This document shows, one piece after another, positions 10,701 through 20,701 of a stretch of 27,398 nt of DNA. The DNA is taken from positions 333 to 27,730 of the forward strand of contig BDIU01000218.1 of NCBI GenBank assembly GCA_002118135.1, in the 5' to 3' direction. Position 1 is the first letter of the stretch; the number at the start of each line of letters is the position of its first letter. The notes under the pieces were generated by a model. The model did no database searches, had not been told where the DNA came from, and worked only from the letters and a program-made list of their open reading frames with translations. Source of the stretch: Trebouxia sp. TZW2008 (Eukaryota > Chlorophyta > Trebouxiophyceae > Trebouxiales > Trebouxiaceae). The position numbers and the translations under genes are program-made.

Positions 10701-13257
10701 ATGTCGAGGGCTGATCTTTGAGCTGCTGTTATGAAGCCAGATATGTTGTGTGGCAAGGCTTGACATCGCCAGAACAGTACAGCAACAGCATGCATGGCTG
10801 ACTTGGTTCCGCGCTGACACATAGCAGCGCTGTCATGAGCATGCATTGGCAGCCTAGCTGCTGCTCCTGTTGAGGCAGAGGCAATCAAGTCATCCAGAAT
10901 GGCGGTGCATGCTATCCTCTGCCACAGATGTTGTGCAAACTTCCCTGGCAGGCAAACTAGATTTGTTGACGATGGCACGCCTCAGACAGTTCTATGAGCT
11001 GCGATGCATCTTTGTGCTTTGTACTGCAGCTGCTGACTTGCTGCTGCTGCTGCGGACCTGTATAAGCTCTTGTGCTTCTTGTGGCACAGAGGCAGCACAG
11101 ACTGTGCACACAGGCCTTCCAGGCGTGCCAGGCACTGCTCCACAGGCAGGTATGCTGGGCGGTGCTGGTCCAGGCTGCTTGCAGTGGCTTGCACATTCAC
11201 CTCTGCTACTGCCTGCAGACAGTCAATACAAAGGAGTGATGTTTTTTGCCACATGACATTGCTGACTCGTGTCAGACTCAGAGCATGTACTTTCCCTGAG
11301 AAAAGAAAAGCACATTCTCTTCTGCTACCGCCTGCACATGGCCAATCATGAATGAGTCACTGGGTGTTCATTGTCACAGAGTACAACAAATTGACTGATT
11401 GGCTGAAGCAGCACACATTTGAAGTGTTTGACAAGGGTAAACTTCCCCCTGGGCAGTGACCATGGAGTAGAAAGATTGACTGGCAGATGGCAGAATGCGG
11501 AGCTGGCATGGATTTGATCAGGGCTTTGTAATCATTTCGACACCACAGCAAATGTCACATGCTGCATGCCCTGTGAGCTAGTCTGGATAGCATATCAGGG
11601 CAAAACACCAGATGATCAAGAGTTGGAGTTGGTTACATGTGTTGTCGAAAGTGCTACTTGTGTGTGGCCCAAGCCCTGTCTCACCAGACCAGCTTGATTT
11701 GGGCTGTTGAGAGTTTTCAAAATAAAACGACTGATGTTGCTGTCATGAGGCAAGTGTGTGCCAAACTAAGACCATTTGACGCTGCTGTTGTGGGGCGCAT
11801 GAGTGCCAACATTGGGCCAGGTAATGCTGCTGTCATAGGGCAAACGGGTGCACAATCAGCAGAAAAGTCTTCAGTTTCTTAGCGACCTGACGTTGTTGTC
11901 ACAGAGCAAACAAGAGCACAGCGTGCAGAAACGCTTTGAGTCTGACAACAGGCTAATTTGCTGTCACAGGGCATATAAGTGCATGACCTGCAGAAACGCC
12001 TTGAGTTTGTCAGCAAGCTCCCTTTGGGTTCCCCAGGGATCCCAATGCTGCAGCTGTGCCACCGGGTGACTGGCAAGTGCTCCATTGACTGGCCCTTGCA
12101 TTCGTGGGTGCAGCAAACCCAGCATGGGTGGGTAGAAGGGGTGAAGGCCTCTCTTGAAAGACAGGCGGATCTGAACATAGTTGCAGTCATGCTGTTGATG
12201 CAGCTCATGCAACCCCTGCAGACATGCGATAAGGCGTTTGACAAGAGGTTTCTCGAGTGTTGCTTGCTGATCGTGGGAGACACAAGCCTGTTGGCCTGAT
12301 ACGCACTTGGCTTTCTCAACCATGCACCTATCGAGCAAGTGTCAGTCATTGCCGTCTGAGCAGTAGGGTGTGCGTTGTGCATGTGGATGTTTCTTGATGC
12401 CCCAGCATGCTTCCCTGACGCTGCCAATGTTGCCTATCTCACACCTGAGCAATGGGTGTCGAGTCTTCAAAATCTGAAAGCTTCATGTCCCATTCCCACA
12501 CAGAGTTCTCAACTGTGCTAACAGCAACTCCAGGTTTTGGATCCAGCATCATGTCCTTCAGCTCACGTGAAAGCATCTTATACGCTTCCTGAGGTGCAAA
12601 GATTTGGCGCTTCTGCGCAAGCTGCTCTTCCATGGACAAGCCTTTTTGTGTCCCGTGACTGCTTTCAGCCTCAACCCCCTTGTCCTCTGCAGACTGTAGC
12701 TCGGCTTCAGCTCTGTCCCAGTGGGTCACGAGCTTCAGTACTGTCTCCATTATTTCCTGTGGCAAATGACAACAGCAGTGGGAAGCCTTCAGGCAAAATG
12801 CGTACAGGGGGGACCGTGACTAAGATCTACGTACTTGGTTGTCGACTTCAGCCATGTCTGCCCCTACATCGCTGTAGTCGTCCTCTGTGCCCTGATCATC
12901 CTCACCGAGATCTACATCGCTGGCCGGCTGAGGCTCCAGCGCTTTTGCGTCTATGTTCACGACCTCGAGGAGCTTGATCACTACGTCAAGCAGGGCAGCG
13001 CCGTACTCGAAATGATCGCTGAAGCTTTCAAGTGCACTATTGACTCTGTCGTCATCGGCACACATCGCCATGAGCGGGCTGCTGGGATAATCCGACTCCG
13101 ACATAAAAAAGATGGTGCAGGTCAAGGGCTGGCTGCCGGGCTTGACTCTCAACGTCACGCTGCCGCCATCTACCTCCCAGCCGGTTACTCTCGAGGACAG
13201 CCCGCTGTCGCGCATGCGCTGCTTGATGCTGTCGACGTCTCGGCGAAGCTGCGCCAT
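1741..13257 (-). CDS. BIRC6/BRUCE-type ubiquitin-conjugating enzyme (E2) with N-terminal UBE2Q-like module, 16 exons
   Basis: Predicted to transfer ubiquitin to substrates via a C-terminal E2 domain. Exons (transcript order): 13257-12835, 12756-12445, 12215-11988, 11212-11038, 10944-10470, 9994-9849, 8803-8599, 7554-7445, 6997-6887, 5730-5629, 4510-4422, 3934-3733, 3309-3208, 2895-2771, 2396-2272, 1954-1741; 1047 residues, all phases agree. Residues ~1-110 look RWD-like. Residues ~190-320 resemble a UBE2Q E2 fold (WEWDMKL, FYPP at 272-275) with no cysteine at 257-306, so probably inactive. From ~545 the order follows the end of human BIRC6: a GTGYGSD stretch, FNDMAS, then the E2 core at ~822-980 with [13 protein letters not shown] replacing HPN, catalytic Cys911 in GKVCLSLL, and [11 protein letters not shown]. 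The BIR domain and giant scaffold of animal BIRC6 (about 4800 residues) are absent. Start chosen at the first ATG (A at -3, G at +4). The exon 4 donor is the least certain; exons 1-3 could be a separate gene. Confidence 0.85.
3618..3843 (-). repeat. Tandem duplication of E2 exon 12 donor end (period 113)
   Basis: The stretch from 3731, containing the last part of exon 12 and its donor, is repeated from 3618 at a spacing of 113 bases. In transcript order the complete exon comes first and the truncated copy follows. Both copies keep the junction CATCACAG/GTGAGC. The copy has drifted by substitutions and a small deletion and reads into a different amino-acid sequence. Confidence 0.85.
3903..4180 (-). 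repeat. Partial duplication of E2 exon 12 acceptor end (offset 241)
   Basis: About 30 bases at the start of exon 12 (3904-3934) recur at 4145-4175, upstream in transcript order, as a degraded match around GTCTGACACA. The acceptor CAG is not preserved in the copy. A still weaker third match may lie near 4219. Similarity is short, so this is less certain than the other duplications. Confidence 0.45.
5673..6190 (-). repeat. Five-unit 113-bp tandem array carrying E2 exon 10 acceptor ends
   Basis: Units begin at 5673, 5786, 5899, 6012 and 6125, exactly 113 bases apart; the last is partial. Each contains, on the minus strand, the intron end GATGTTGCAG (varied in outer units) followed by about 75 bases of exon. 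Only the last unit in transcript order (5673) runs on into the complete exon 10 with its donor at 5628. Units starting at 5899 and 6012 are nearly identical, which points to recent expansion or homogenisation. Entering an upstream unit leads to a stop codon within about 35 codons in the units I read. Confidence 0.95.
7505..7685 (-). repeat. Tandem duplication of E2 exon 8 acceptor end (period 120)
   Basis: Bases 7505-7560 (exon 8 start with its acceptor ATGCAG/AGC) recur at 7625-7680 with about 90% identity. The copy is upstream in transcript order and keeps the acceptor AG. The 120-base period is a multiple of three, but the copy reaches an in-frame TAG after about 20 codons, so its use would still truncate the protein. 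Confidence 0.85.
8690..8960 (-). repeat. Duplication of a segment of E2 exon 7 (offset 157)
   Basis: The exon 7 stretch near 8708-8780 recurs at about 8870-8942; the shared core GGCTGCTGCCGGCTTGCA is at 8752 and 8909. The copy lies upstream in transcript order inside the intron and has short indels. A CTGCAG in the copy could act as a decoy acceptor, but it is not clearly the duplicated original. Confidence 0.65.
9686..9880 (-). repeat. Repeats of E2 exon 6 donor end
   Basis: The exon 6 end around GATGGATGAGCAG and TATGGCTAG (9841-9870) recurs in degraded form at about 9770-9800 and 9686-9700, at offsets of about 73 and 100 bases. These lie downstream in transcript order. The true donor is GTCAGC at 9848. 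The copies retain ATGAATGAGCAAC, and one retains a GTCAG-like site. Confidence 0.5.
10029..10066. other. Twin poly-G runs with two unresolved bases
   Basis: A run of 14 G (10029-10042), two N (10043-10044), then 13 G (10054-10066), each run preceded by ATTGTTCCTG or ATTGTTGCTG. On the transcript strand of the E2 gene these are poly-C runs ending in CCCCAG, 35-70 bases before the exon 6 acceptor at 9995. The N bases mark an unresolved homopolymer, so the true length is unknown. Confidence 0.9.
11733..12011 (-). repeat. Degenerate tandem repeats of E2 exon 3 donor end (about 65 bp)
   Basis: Landmark GCAGAAACGC occurs at 11990 (true exon 3 end) and 11925, with a drifted GCAGAAAAGT at 11859, giving periods of 65 and 66. 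Weaker 45-50 base units containing TGCTGTCAT-type cores continue to about 11733. All lie downstream of exon 3 in transcript order. The donor CAG/GTC of the true exon is lost in the copies. Confidence 0.75.
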
Positions 13258-13821
13258 AGTCCGATGCACAGCGCCTTCAAGCGCTTAGTCACGGATGGCT
13301 CGTCCAACGGACACATCAACTGCGGATGCTGCACTTCCACATCGCTGCAATGACGCAAAGCCAAGCTGCACGAGAACGATCCCTCTTTAGTTTGCAGTCA
13401 AATGCAGAGCAACTTCCTGACATGATTTCCTCGACTTTGTTTTGGGAAGCTTGCAAACAAAGAAGAAGAACAGATTGATCAGCAGATTTGTTATGTGGGG
13501 TGATTGTAATCTCTTCAGCCGTCTCACAGGCAAAGCCTGGCGCTGAAGCCTCAACCTCATCGAATTTCGACCACGGAAGGCCGCTTTTGAGCCTCGGTTC
13601 GTCTCGATAATGCAAGTGACCGGGTTTCTGCCAGGATGCGGTAAGGTGCCCGGTACCCAGCTGCCTGCGATCTGTCTGGCACAGCGTTGTCTCGGCAGCG
13701 ACGAGGCGTCTAGTCAGCCTCGTATCTGTTGTAGCTGGATATATATGTTGTCCAGTTGTCCTGACGCTCGAATAGGCCGTCTCGCAGCCAACGTTCACGC
13801 CAACCAACCCTACCCTCTGCT
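13258..13821. promoter_or_regulatory. Divergent promoter region between E2 and F-box/LRR genes
   Basis: The two start codons face away from each other across 564 bases, so both promoters should lie here. A TATA-like GATATATATG at 13738-13747 is about 75 bases before the plus-strand ATG at 13822. I see no clear TATA on the minus side. Open frames crossing this region show no family resemblance. Confidence 0.5.
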
Positions 13822-16800
13822 ATGCCTGCAGGCCGGCAAAATTGCACTTGTGCCCTGTGCTTGAGGCAGGCTGCTATGCTTGACTTGAACACAGTCATGC
13901 CTCGTCAAGAGCTTGCCAGCTTCAGCAGGGTGCCAGCCGCAGTGACACCAGCTGCTTCATATCCACCTGGTGAGTTCGGAAGCACGGACAGCAGTCATGA
14001 CCAAATCTGGCCTTTAGGAAACAGCTTGTGCATTGGCAATTTCTGATACCAGCTCCTGGTGTTGCAGTGCGGCGCAACAGCAAAGTGCGCAAGTGCTGTG
14101 AGCAGGACAGTGAAGGTCGTGCCTGCACAAAGAAACGCAGAGGGGTGTTCCAGGCTGACGCATTCTGCGTACAAGCTGGCCAGCATTGTGTGCAAGGCCT
14201 ACCAGGAGACATTCTGCTGCACATCTTTGCTTTTCTGACTCCTAAGGTGCAGAGGGAAACCTTGCCTCTGGTCTGCCGTCAATGGCAGGAAGTGCTGCAA
14301 GGTCCTGTCAGTTTGTGGCGGCATTTAGAGCTTGACTTTCCAGCGGCTATGGAGCTGGGTCCTGATGGTGCAAGACTGGCACCAAGCGCCCGCTTTCAGG
14401 TATTGTCATAGCCATTGCACAGCTGTACAGTGTATATATGCAGCATCCTTCCAAAATATTTGACATCTATCAGTTGACCCAGTGCATCATCAGGCAGAGT
14501 CAGTGTTGATTTCTGGCTTGTCGAGCAGTCAGCAGTTCAGGCAACAGTATGACAGAGGCATGGATTCTGGGCTTGCTCTGCGTTGCTGTTGCCTAAGCTT
14601 TGCTTCTGCTCAGCCAGAAAGTTGATGTTGACCATCTCACACTAGCCTCTGGCTACTGTCTCTGTACTGTTGCTCCTACTTGATTAGTGTCAAAGGTCAA
14701 GATGCTGTCAACGGCTTGCCTGTTGTTGCTGCTGCTAATACGTCGATTCCTTGAATCAAGGATGCACCATATAGGGATATTGTGATCACAACAAGGCAAA
14801 ACATCACTGCATGTTGACTGCAGTGGTACTTCTGAGTGATTCGAGGACGATCAGAATGCAAGCCAACGCATTTACGACATCAAGTCATGTCACTATGGCT
14901 AATTATTCTGCAGGCAAGGATGGCAGCAGTGCTGCAATGGTTAGCGCCACGCTCAGCTGCTGTGCGGTCTCTGCGATTGCGTGCTTCAGAGAACGATGGC
15001 AGAAGCAAGGACCTGATGTCACCCGTCACTTGGGCTCAGTTTGTGCCCTTACTGAACAACATCAGCAATGTACATGACAGGCAGATAGTGGCCCGCAAGA
15101 TGCAGCCCCTGCTCATGGCTGCTTGGGCTGAGCCAGAGTACCCTGAAATCACACATGACTACACCAAGTAAGCTTTGCTGTGCTCATTGCACCCTTAAAG
15201 TTCCTGTTCTGCCATCTCAAGAAGCGTAGTGTTGGCACAAACTTTGTGTGACAAGTCATTGAGCTGTTCAGTGGTATGTGATGGTGAGGAAATTGCCATG
15301 CAAAGTCTTGTTTCACACCAGACTTACACTCATTCACCAGCAGGCGTTCAGGAGCAACTAGGATTTTGAGCTGCAATCGACACTGTTAAGCATCTGCCAT
15401 ATCCTCCCAGCGATTATACAAGGAAGCCTTGCATGTCTTGTCTTAGCTGATGTCAGTGCGTGTTGGTCATGCAGGGATGCACTGTCACAGCTACTGGGTC
15501 CTGTCAAGATGCATTTGGAGGAGCTGGTCGTGGAGCGCTGCACTGACTTCTTGTCGGTGGGCATTCACCACTTCTCACCCCTTGCCAGCCTGTCACGTCT
15601 CAAGGTGAGCCTACAGCATCGCAAAAGCTGCCTCTGTTTTGCTACTAGTTGCGTGCATCTATAGTGATTGTCAGTCCAAACAACATCTGACAATCTCTCA
15701 GCTGGCATTGACCACTACTCGGCCCTTGCCAGCCTGTCAGTCTCAAGGTACACTTTCAGCATCTCAGTTGATAACTTCGCTGTGTATGCAAGTTGTGAAC
15801 TACAATCATGCCATTTGGTAAGGCAGTCAAGCTTATGGTTTTCTCCACCAACCTTTGCAATGCACTAATCTGGTGTTGTATTCAGCATGTTGGCAGCTTT
15901 TCTGATGTTTACAGGCTGTCTCACCAGCCAAATCCACTTTGTGCATGTGACTCATGCTTGCTTCTGCGACGTAGGTCCTGAGTCTGAAGAGCATCCAGTT
16001 TACAATCACAGACCAAGACTTTGACGCAATTGCAAGCCTCGAGGAGCTGCAAGAGATTGTGCTAGACTGTGATCAGCCTCCAGAGGGGCAGGGCCAAACT
16101 GACGAGGCCAAGTGGGGACTGCTGCATTTCCCTGAAGCCATGAAGCAGCTGACTAACATGACTCATCTGACGCTCTCTTGCCATTACGGCATAACAGCCC
16201 TGCCTCAGGGCATCTCCAGGCTGAACAAGCTGGAGGTGAGAAATGCCTTGCATGCTGCCCCAAACAACACTTTGCTGCCTTCACTTGGCATGACAGCTGT
16301 CTTGCTGTGTGCAATTATGACATTTGATGGGTCTTTGCACACGTTGCCTTTGGTGTGCATGTGGCATATGTTCCATGCTCTTGGTTCAGTCATTCACCAT
16401 GCATCAGTACATCATCAGCAGTTGTTGCAAGAATGAGCTCAATGCTGACCAGTGCCTTGCCCGTCAACCTGCAAGAAGTTGCGCATTGCACTGCAAAGAT
16501 ATGCAGCTTCTTTGGATTTGTCCTGCTACATGTGACAAGCATGTGCTGAGCCCGATGCATGTCAGTTTGCTGGTTGCTACTGTCCACCCACTTGAACTAG
16601 TGATACCTGCCTCTGATTCAATAGATGCTATTGTGCACAAGTATCTGCGATTGTCATACATCACATTGTGTACCATGCTTGTCTGTGCGTACAGGTACTG
16701 AACCTGGACTTCTGCACGCTGAGTGAGCTGCCACCAAGCCTAGGTCAGCTGACAGCCCTCACAACCCTAGATGTTGAGGGCAACCCATATCTGGGCGACA

Positions 16801-19800
16801 GCTTCCGGCCAGACAACCTTGTTATGCCTTCAGCGTTTCCAGAGCAGCTCAGCGGCCTGCAAGCGCTCAAGTACATCAACCTCAACTCATGCGGTCTGAC
16901 CAGCGTTCCAGAGGTGGGTTTGCCAACCTTTCGCATGCAATGGGGCGCATTGTGTTTTGGCCGACACAAGCGTGTCTATTGTTACGCTGTGATGATGCCA
17001 TGCAGCAAATGTCTGCTTTCTTGCTGCAAGGTGCATGCAGTCTGCAGCATGGTTGTGGCACAGCTGAGCAACCAGCATGGCTGTGGTAAACAGGTGGAGA
17101 GCACACTGAGCACCTTGGAGACCTTGGATTTAGGGAACTCCCTATTGGGAGCAGCTCAGCAGCCTGAAGGCGCTTTTCCAACAGGCATTGCCGGCCTGTC
17201 CCGCCTGCAGTGGCTCAACATTGTCTACTGTGGAATCTGCGCACACTGTGCTTTGAATGGTCGTGACACTGCAGGTCTTGAGCACTGTAGAGCTGCTGCT
17301 CTCAATGCTGTGCGCTTCACCAATCAAGATGTTCCGGATTTCATCAGGCTGGCGGATGACTTGTGTCATCATGGATCGCACACCATATATCGCAAGAGGA
17401 CAACCTGTCAGGAACAGCTCAGCATTCTGGTGACACTGTCTTCCTGACACATGGATGCAGCACAGCATTCTGTTGCTGCCAGTTGCATACGGCACTCAGC
17501 ATGGCTGTGACTTTGCAGGTGTTAAGCACTTTGAGCACCCTAAAGGCGCTGGACTTAGAGGACAACCGGTTAGGAGCAGCTCAGTATTTTGGTGACACTG
17601 CCTTTCTGACAGATGGGTTCAGCACAGCACTCTGTTGCTGCCAGTTGCATACGGCATCCAAGCACAGCTGTGACTTTGCAGGTGTTAAGCACTCTGAGCA
17701 CCCTAGAGACGCTGGACCTAGAGGACAACCTGTTGGGAGCAGCTCAGCAGCCTGAAGGCGCTTTCCCAGCAGGCATTGCTGGTCTGTCTCGCCTGCAGTG
17801 GCTCAACATTGCCCGCTGTGACCTGCAGCAAGTGCCTCACCTAGTGGAACGCCTGAGCGCCCTGCGCATCCTTGACCTCACAAATAACAGGTCAGGCCCT
17901 TATGCTGCAGCACTATGGTTACAGAGTAACAGCATTGCTGGTGATTTCCAAGTAACAGGTCAGGGTCTAGTGCTTGAGCTGCAGTACTCAGCGCCCTGCG
18001 TATCCTTGACCTCACATATAAGGTCGGGCCCCTTATGCTGCAGCACTATAGTTGCAGAGTAACATCACTGCTGTTGAAGCACGAGTGATAGGTCAGGTTC
18101 TTGTGCTTGAGCTGCAGTACTCCGGGCTTAACAACCTGTGTATTCTCAGCTCCATAAACAGCAGGTCAGGGATTTGAATCTGAGCTGCAAGACTATGCTC
18201 AAAGTGCCCTGCACATCTTTGACCTCACAAGTAACAAATCAGGGTTTTGAGCTTGATCTGTATCACTCAGGCCACAGTGCACAGCCTACTGTGCAATAGC
18301 AGGCCACGGCTTGAAACTTCTGGTACAACTCTGTGGTCTTGGTGCAACAGCACTGCTCAATTGGCCCAGATCAAGCTGTAGCATCCATTTGCCAATCCGC
18401 TGCACCCATTCTGTGGAGCCATGGCTCTTCTGTGCTGATGCTCTTGCATGTTTCCAATGGACATCAATTAAGAGCACCAGCCCAAGCAAGAGCCCTAGGC
18501 TGGACAGAGGCATGGTGTCAAGGCATAGAATGACAGGAGTTTTGTAACCAAAGGCATTTGAGCTTGGTTATTCTGTTCTAAAGCCTGCTTTGTCAGCGTC
18601 AAGTGTCTCAGGCGTCACAGCAAGAGCCTGCAGGCAACATGTTGCATCTGCAATATCGGCAGCAGAAGGGATCTTGTTCAAGCTTTGCCAAAGAGGTTTG
18701 CAGCAGCATGGGTGGAAGTCACGCACTACTGTGGGATCTTTTGTTGGCAAAGCTTGAGCCACATTGTTTCTATCTGCTGCCATTCTTTTGTATGCTGGTG
18801 TTGAGGGCTACTGCGGCTGCTGCTGGAAAACTTTTTGTCTGCCTTGTTCTCATTTATTGTGTAATTGATCACGATGTGAGCCTGAAGGCTGTGTTCTCTT
18901 AGAGACTGCAAGCACATGAAATGCAGCACAAGAGATGGTGTTGATCAAGCTCTGCTCAGGGTGGAGATGACAGCATGGGTTTACATGGTGCACTTTGACT
19001 GTCATCAAATCTCACATGCAAAGCTTGAGCCAAACTTTTCCATGTTGCTGCCAGTCTTGTGGTTGCTGGCTTTGAGGGCTGCTGCTGTTGCTGCTTCAGC
19101 ATTCCATCTGCCTTATCATAACTCCTTGTCTAAGGCATCATCGTATGAGCCTCAATGTAGCGTTCTCAAAGACTTGATCTGGCAAGATTGCAGCAAAGGA
19201 GATGTTGTTGCTCAAGCTCTGTGACCAGAATTCCATGGCAGCATGGCTCACCCATGATGCATGTACGCTGTTTTGGCATTTAGTGTCCATCCACAATGTT
19301 CTTTCGCTGCCATCCTTGTGAGTGCTGGCTGTGAGGGCTGCTCCTTGCAAGCTGCTCCTGGAGCAGCTGGTCACAAGGCTGGTCACGAGGCAATGATCTG
19401 CTGCCTTTGACAAACAGAAACCTGGCTGTTGTGCAACCATGCTCAGCTGCCTTTGTTGGTGGCAAAGGCTGCTCAGCTTGTGCTGTATGCCATATGTGAG
19501 CATTTAAAAGTGTGGATGATCAACATGAAGAGTGGTGGTCTGATGCTGTATGCATGTCTGGTCTTAGTATGAGAAAATCCTGCAGGATCACTAATGCTGG
19601 GTTGCCAAATGGGTTGGCAAGGTTGCCCTACCTTAAGTCTATAGGGCTGAAGCGCAACTGCCTCACATCAGTGCCCTGCATGCTGGGTCAGATGCACAGC
19701 CTGCAGGAGATCTACCTGGAAGATAACAATGAACTGGAGGTATAGTCAAACAGTGCTGCCTGCTTTACATTAGTGATCTGCTCAGCAACAGCTTGAGGTG

Positions 19801-20220
19801 CTATGCCTGTCTTGTATATTGTTTGCTGTGCATTATGCCCAGTGTATTCAAGCCTGCTTGCATGGTGTGTTGCTTTGTGCCACTGTTATCTATGAGGGGC
19901 GGGCGTGCCTTCAGCGCCATGTCCATGCATGCTGTCAGAGTTGGGCACAATTGCAATCTGCTCTGCATTCTTTGCCTTTGCTGCTAAATGCGCGTTTGAC
20001 ATGCTACTGTGGAATGGTGCAGGTCACAGAGTCTATTCGTTTCTTGCTGGATCTGCCTCAGCTGAATGTGGTGATGATGGGCAAGCAAGAGCTCAACAGC
20101 AGCTGGATGCCCCAGAGCACAGTCTGGCTTGTCGATTTAGCCGTCCAATTCAAGCTGCGGGACCCCAGCAAAGATGTGCTGAGGTTGTCTGCTCTAGGGC
20201 TGGGATTGCCACTGGCCTAA
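13822..20220 (+). CDS. F-box and leucine-rich-repeat protein, 9 exons
   Basis: Likely substrate receptor of an SCF ubiquitin ligase: the F-box binds Skp1 and the LRRs bind the target. Exons: 13822-13969, 14068-14399, 14914-15167, 15475-15604, 15975-16235, 16695-16913, 17682-17890, 19586-19739, 20023-20220; 634 residues, all phases agree. A basic KKRR lies near residue 71. The F-box spans about 94-136 (LPGDILLHIFAFL ... LVCRQWQEVL). LRRs fill about 245-590, with plant-type units such as LNLDFCTLSELPPSLGQL, LETLDLEDNLL and LRILDLTNN. Exon borders often fall at the same point in a repeat (L-x/V-L), as in genes grown by exon duplication. The first ATG after an in-frame stop is 13822; 13876 is a possible alternative. 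Exon 7 is the third of three related copies and was chosen because only it has a donor and joins exon 8 in phase. The substrate is unknown. Confidence 0.88.
15561..15760 (+). repeat. Duplication of F-box/LRR exon 4 donor end (period 144)
   Basis: The exon 4 end (15561-15604) recurs at 15705-15747, 144 bases downstream, including CTTGCCAGCCTGTCA and the junction TCTCAAG/GT. The copy's donor at 15748 reads GTACAC against GTGAGC in the true exon. One base is missing in the copy, so it would shift frame if used. Confidence 0.85.
17094..17745 (+). repeat. Three copies of the F-box/LRR exon 7 acceptor end
   Basis: Copies begin at acceptors before 17094, 17519 and 17682. The first carries about 135 bases of exon-like sequence, then diverges and hits a stop at 17447. 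The second carries about 66 bases. The third is the complete exon. The second and third lie in 163-base tandem units (from about 17415 and 17577) that also repeat the preceding intron, with the shared landmark TGTTGCTGCCAGTTGCATAC. All three keep CAG/GTG-type acceptors. Confidence 0.92.
17857..18245 (+). repeat. Repeats of F-box/LRR exon 7 donor end
   Basis: The exon 7 end GCGCCCTGCG...CTTGACCTCACA starting at 17857 recurs at 17991 (period 134) and, weaker, at 18204. The shared intron part includes CTTATGCTGCAGCACTAT. The second copy keeps AAG/GTCGGG; the third has lost the donor. A further fragment, AGCAG/GTCAGGG, lies near 18165. Confidence 0.85.
18674..19400 (+). repeat. Three-unit ~267-bp degenerate tandem repeat inside F-box/LRR intron 7
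   Basis: CAAGCTTTG/CAAGCTCTG landmarks fall at 18679, 18946 and 19213, 267 bases apart. A second landmark, GCTGGTGTTGAGGG and variants, is at 18794, 19065 and 19324. The intron is the longest in the window at about 1.7 kb. Open frames cross the first two units and both contain AKLEP followed by LLP and LRA, but I see no splice junctions placing them in the mRNA. Origin unknown; they could be decayed exon or element copies. Confidence 0.75.
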
Positions 20221-20696
20221 CTTATACTGCAAGGGAACTGCAAAGAAGATGCTGCTTTTGTTGCGCATTGCTGTTTGCCCAATTTCGCATTGCAAGTAAG
20301 GGGTGCTGTGCCAGTGTGGCAGCATACGATTGGGTCAAGACGGCGTACCGTGTTGTAGGCAGCATTGTTGATGCAGGTGGCTGTGTTACAGAACTGTTCT
20401 GACTGTCTTTGTTCGAGTTTTGACAGTCTGTGGAGGATAGTACATACCTTAGTGCATGACGAATTTCATCAGAAACTGAGTTTATTACTGTGTCAAGTGT
20501 CTATGACTATGACTGTCAACTTTGGTCGGCTATTTGGCAGCTTCCAAGTCTCTTCAGTGCATTGGAATGTCTCAAGTTGTGCTATCCTTTTGGTTCAAGA
20601 TTGGACAAGGTTTCTGATGTTGTACGGAGTGGTCTCAGGTCGTCTTTCATGACATTGCTCAGTGGTTTGCTGCTTCTTTCGCAGAACAGTCTGCTT

Positions 20697-20701
20697 TGTA
20701 A
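20697..20701 (+). terminator. Candidate TGTAA poly(A) signal of the F-box/LRR gene
   Basis: TGTAA lies about 480 bases after the stop at 20218-20220. It fits a chlorophyte polyadenylation signal, with a longish 3' UTR. It is a five-base motif, so chance is possible. Confidence 0.35.

Noticed and set aside
1741..13257. Calling the gene an inhibitor-of-apoptosis protein
   Set aside because: No BIR zinc-binding motif is present in any exon; only the E2 end and the region just before it match BIRC6.
13258..13269. Upstream start of the E2 at 13269
   Set aside because: That codon is GTG. The first ATG in frame is 13257-13255, with a good initiation context.
13316..13807. Minus-strand open frame of about 163 residues between the E2 and F-box genes
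   Set aside because: No family resemblance and no splice link to the E2 start. It lies in the divergent promoter region and probably stays open by chance.
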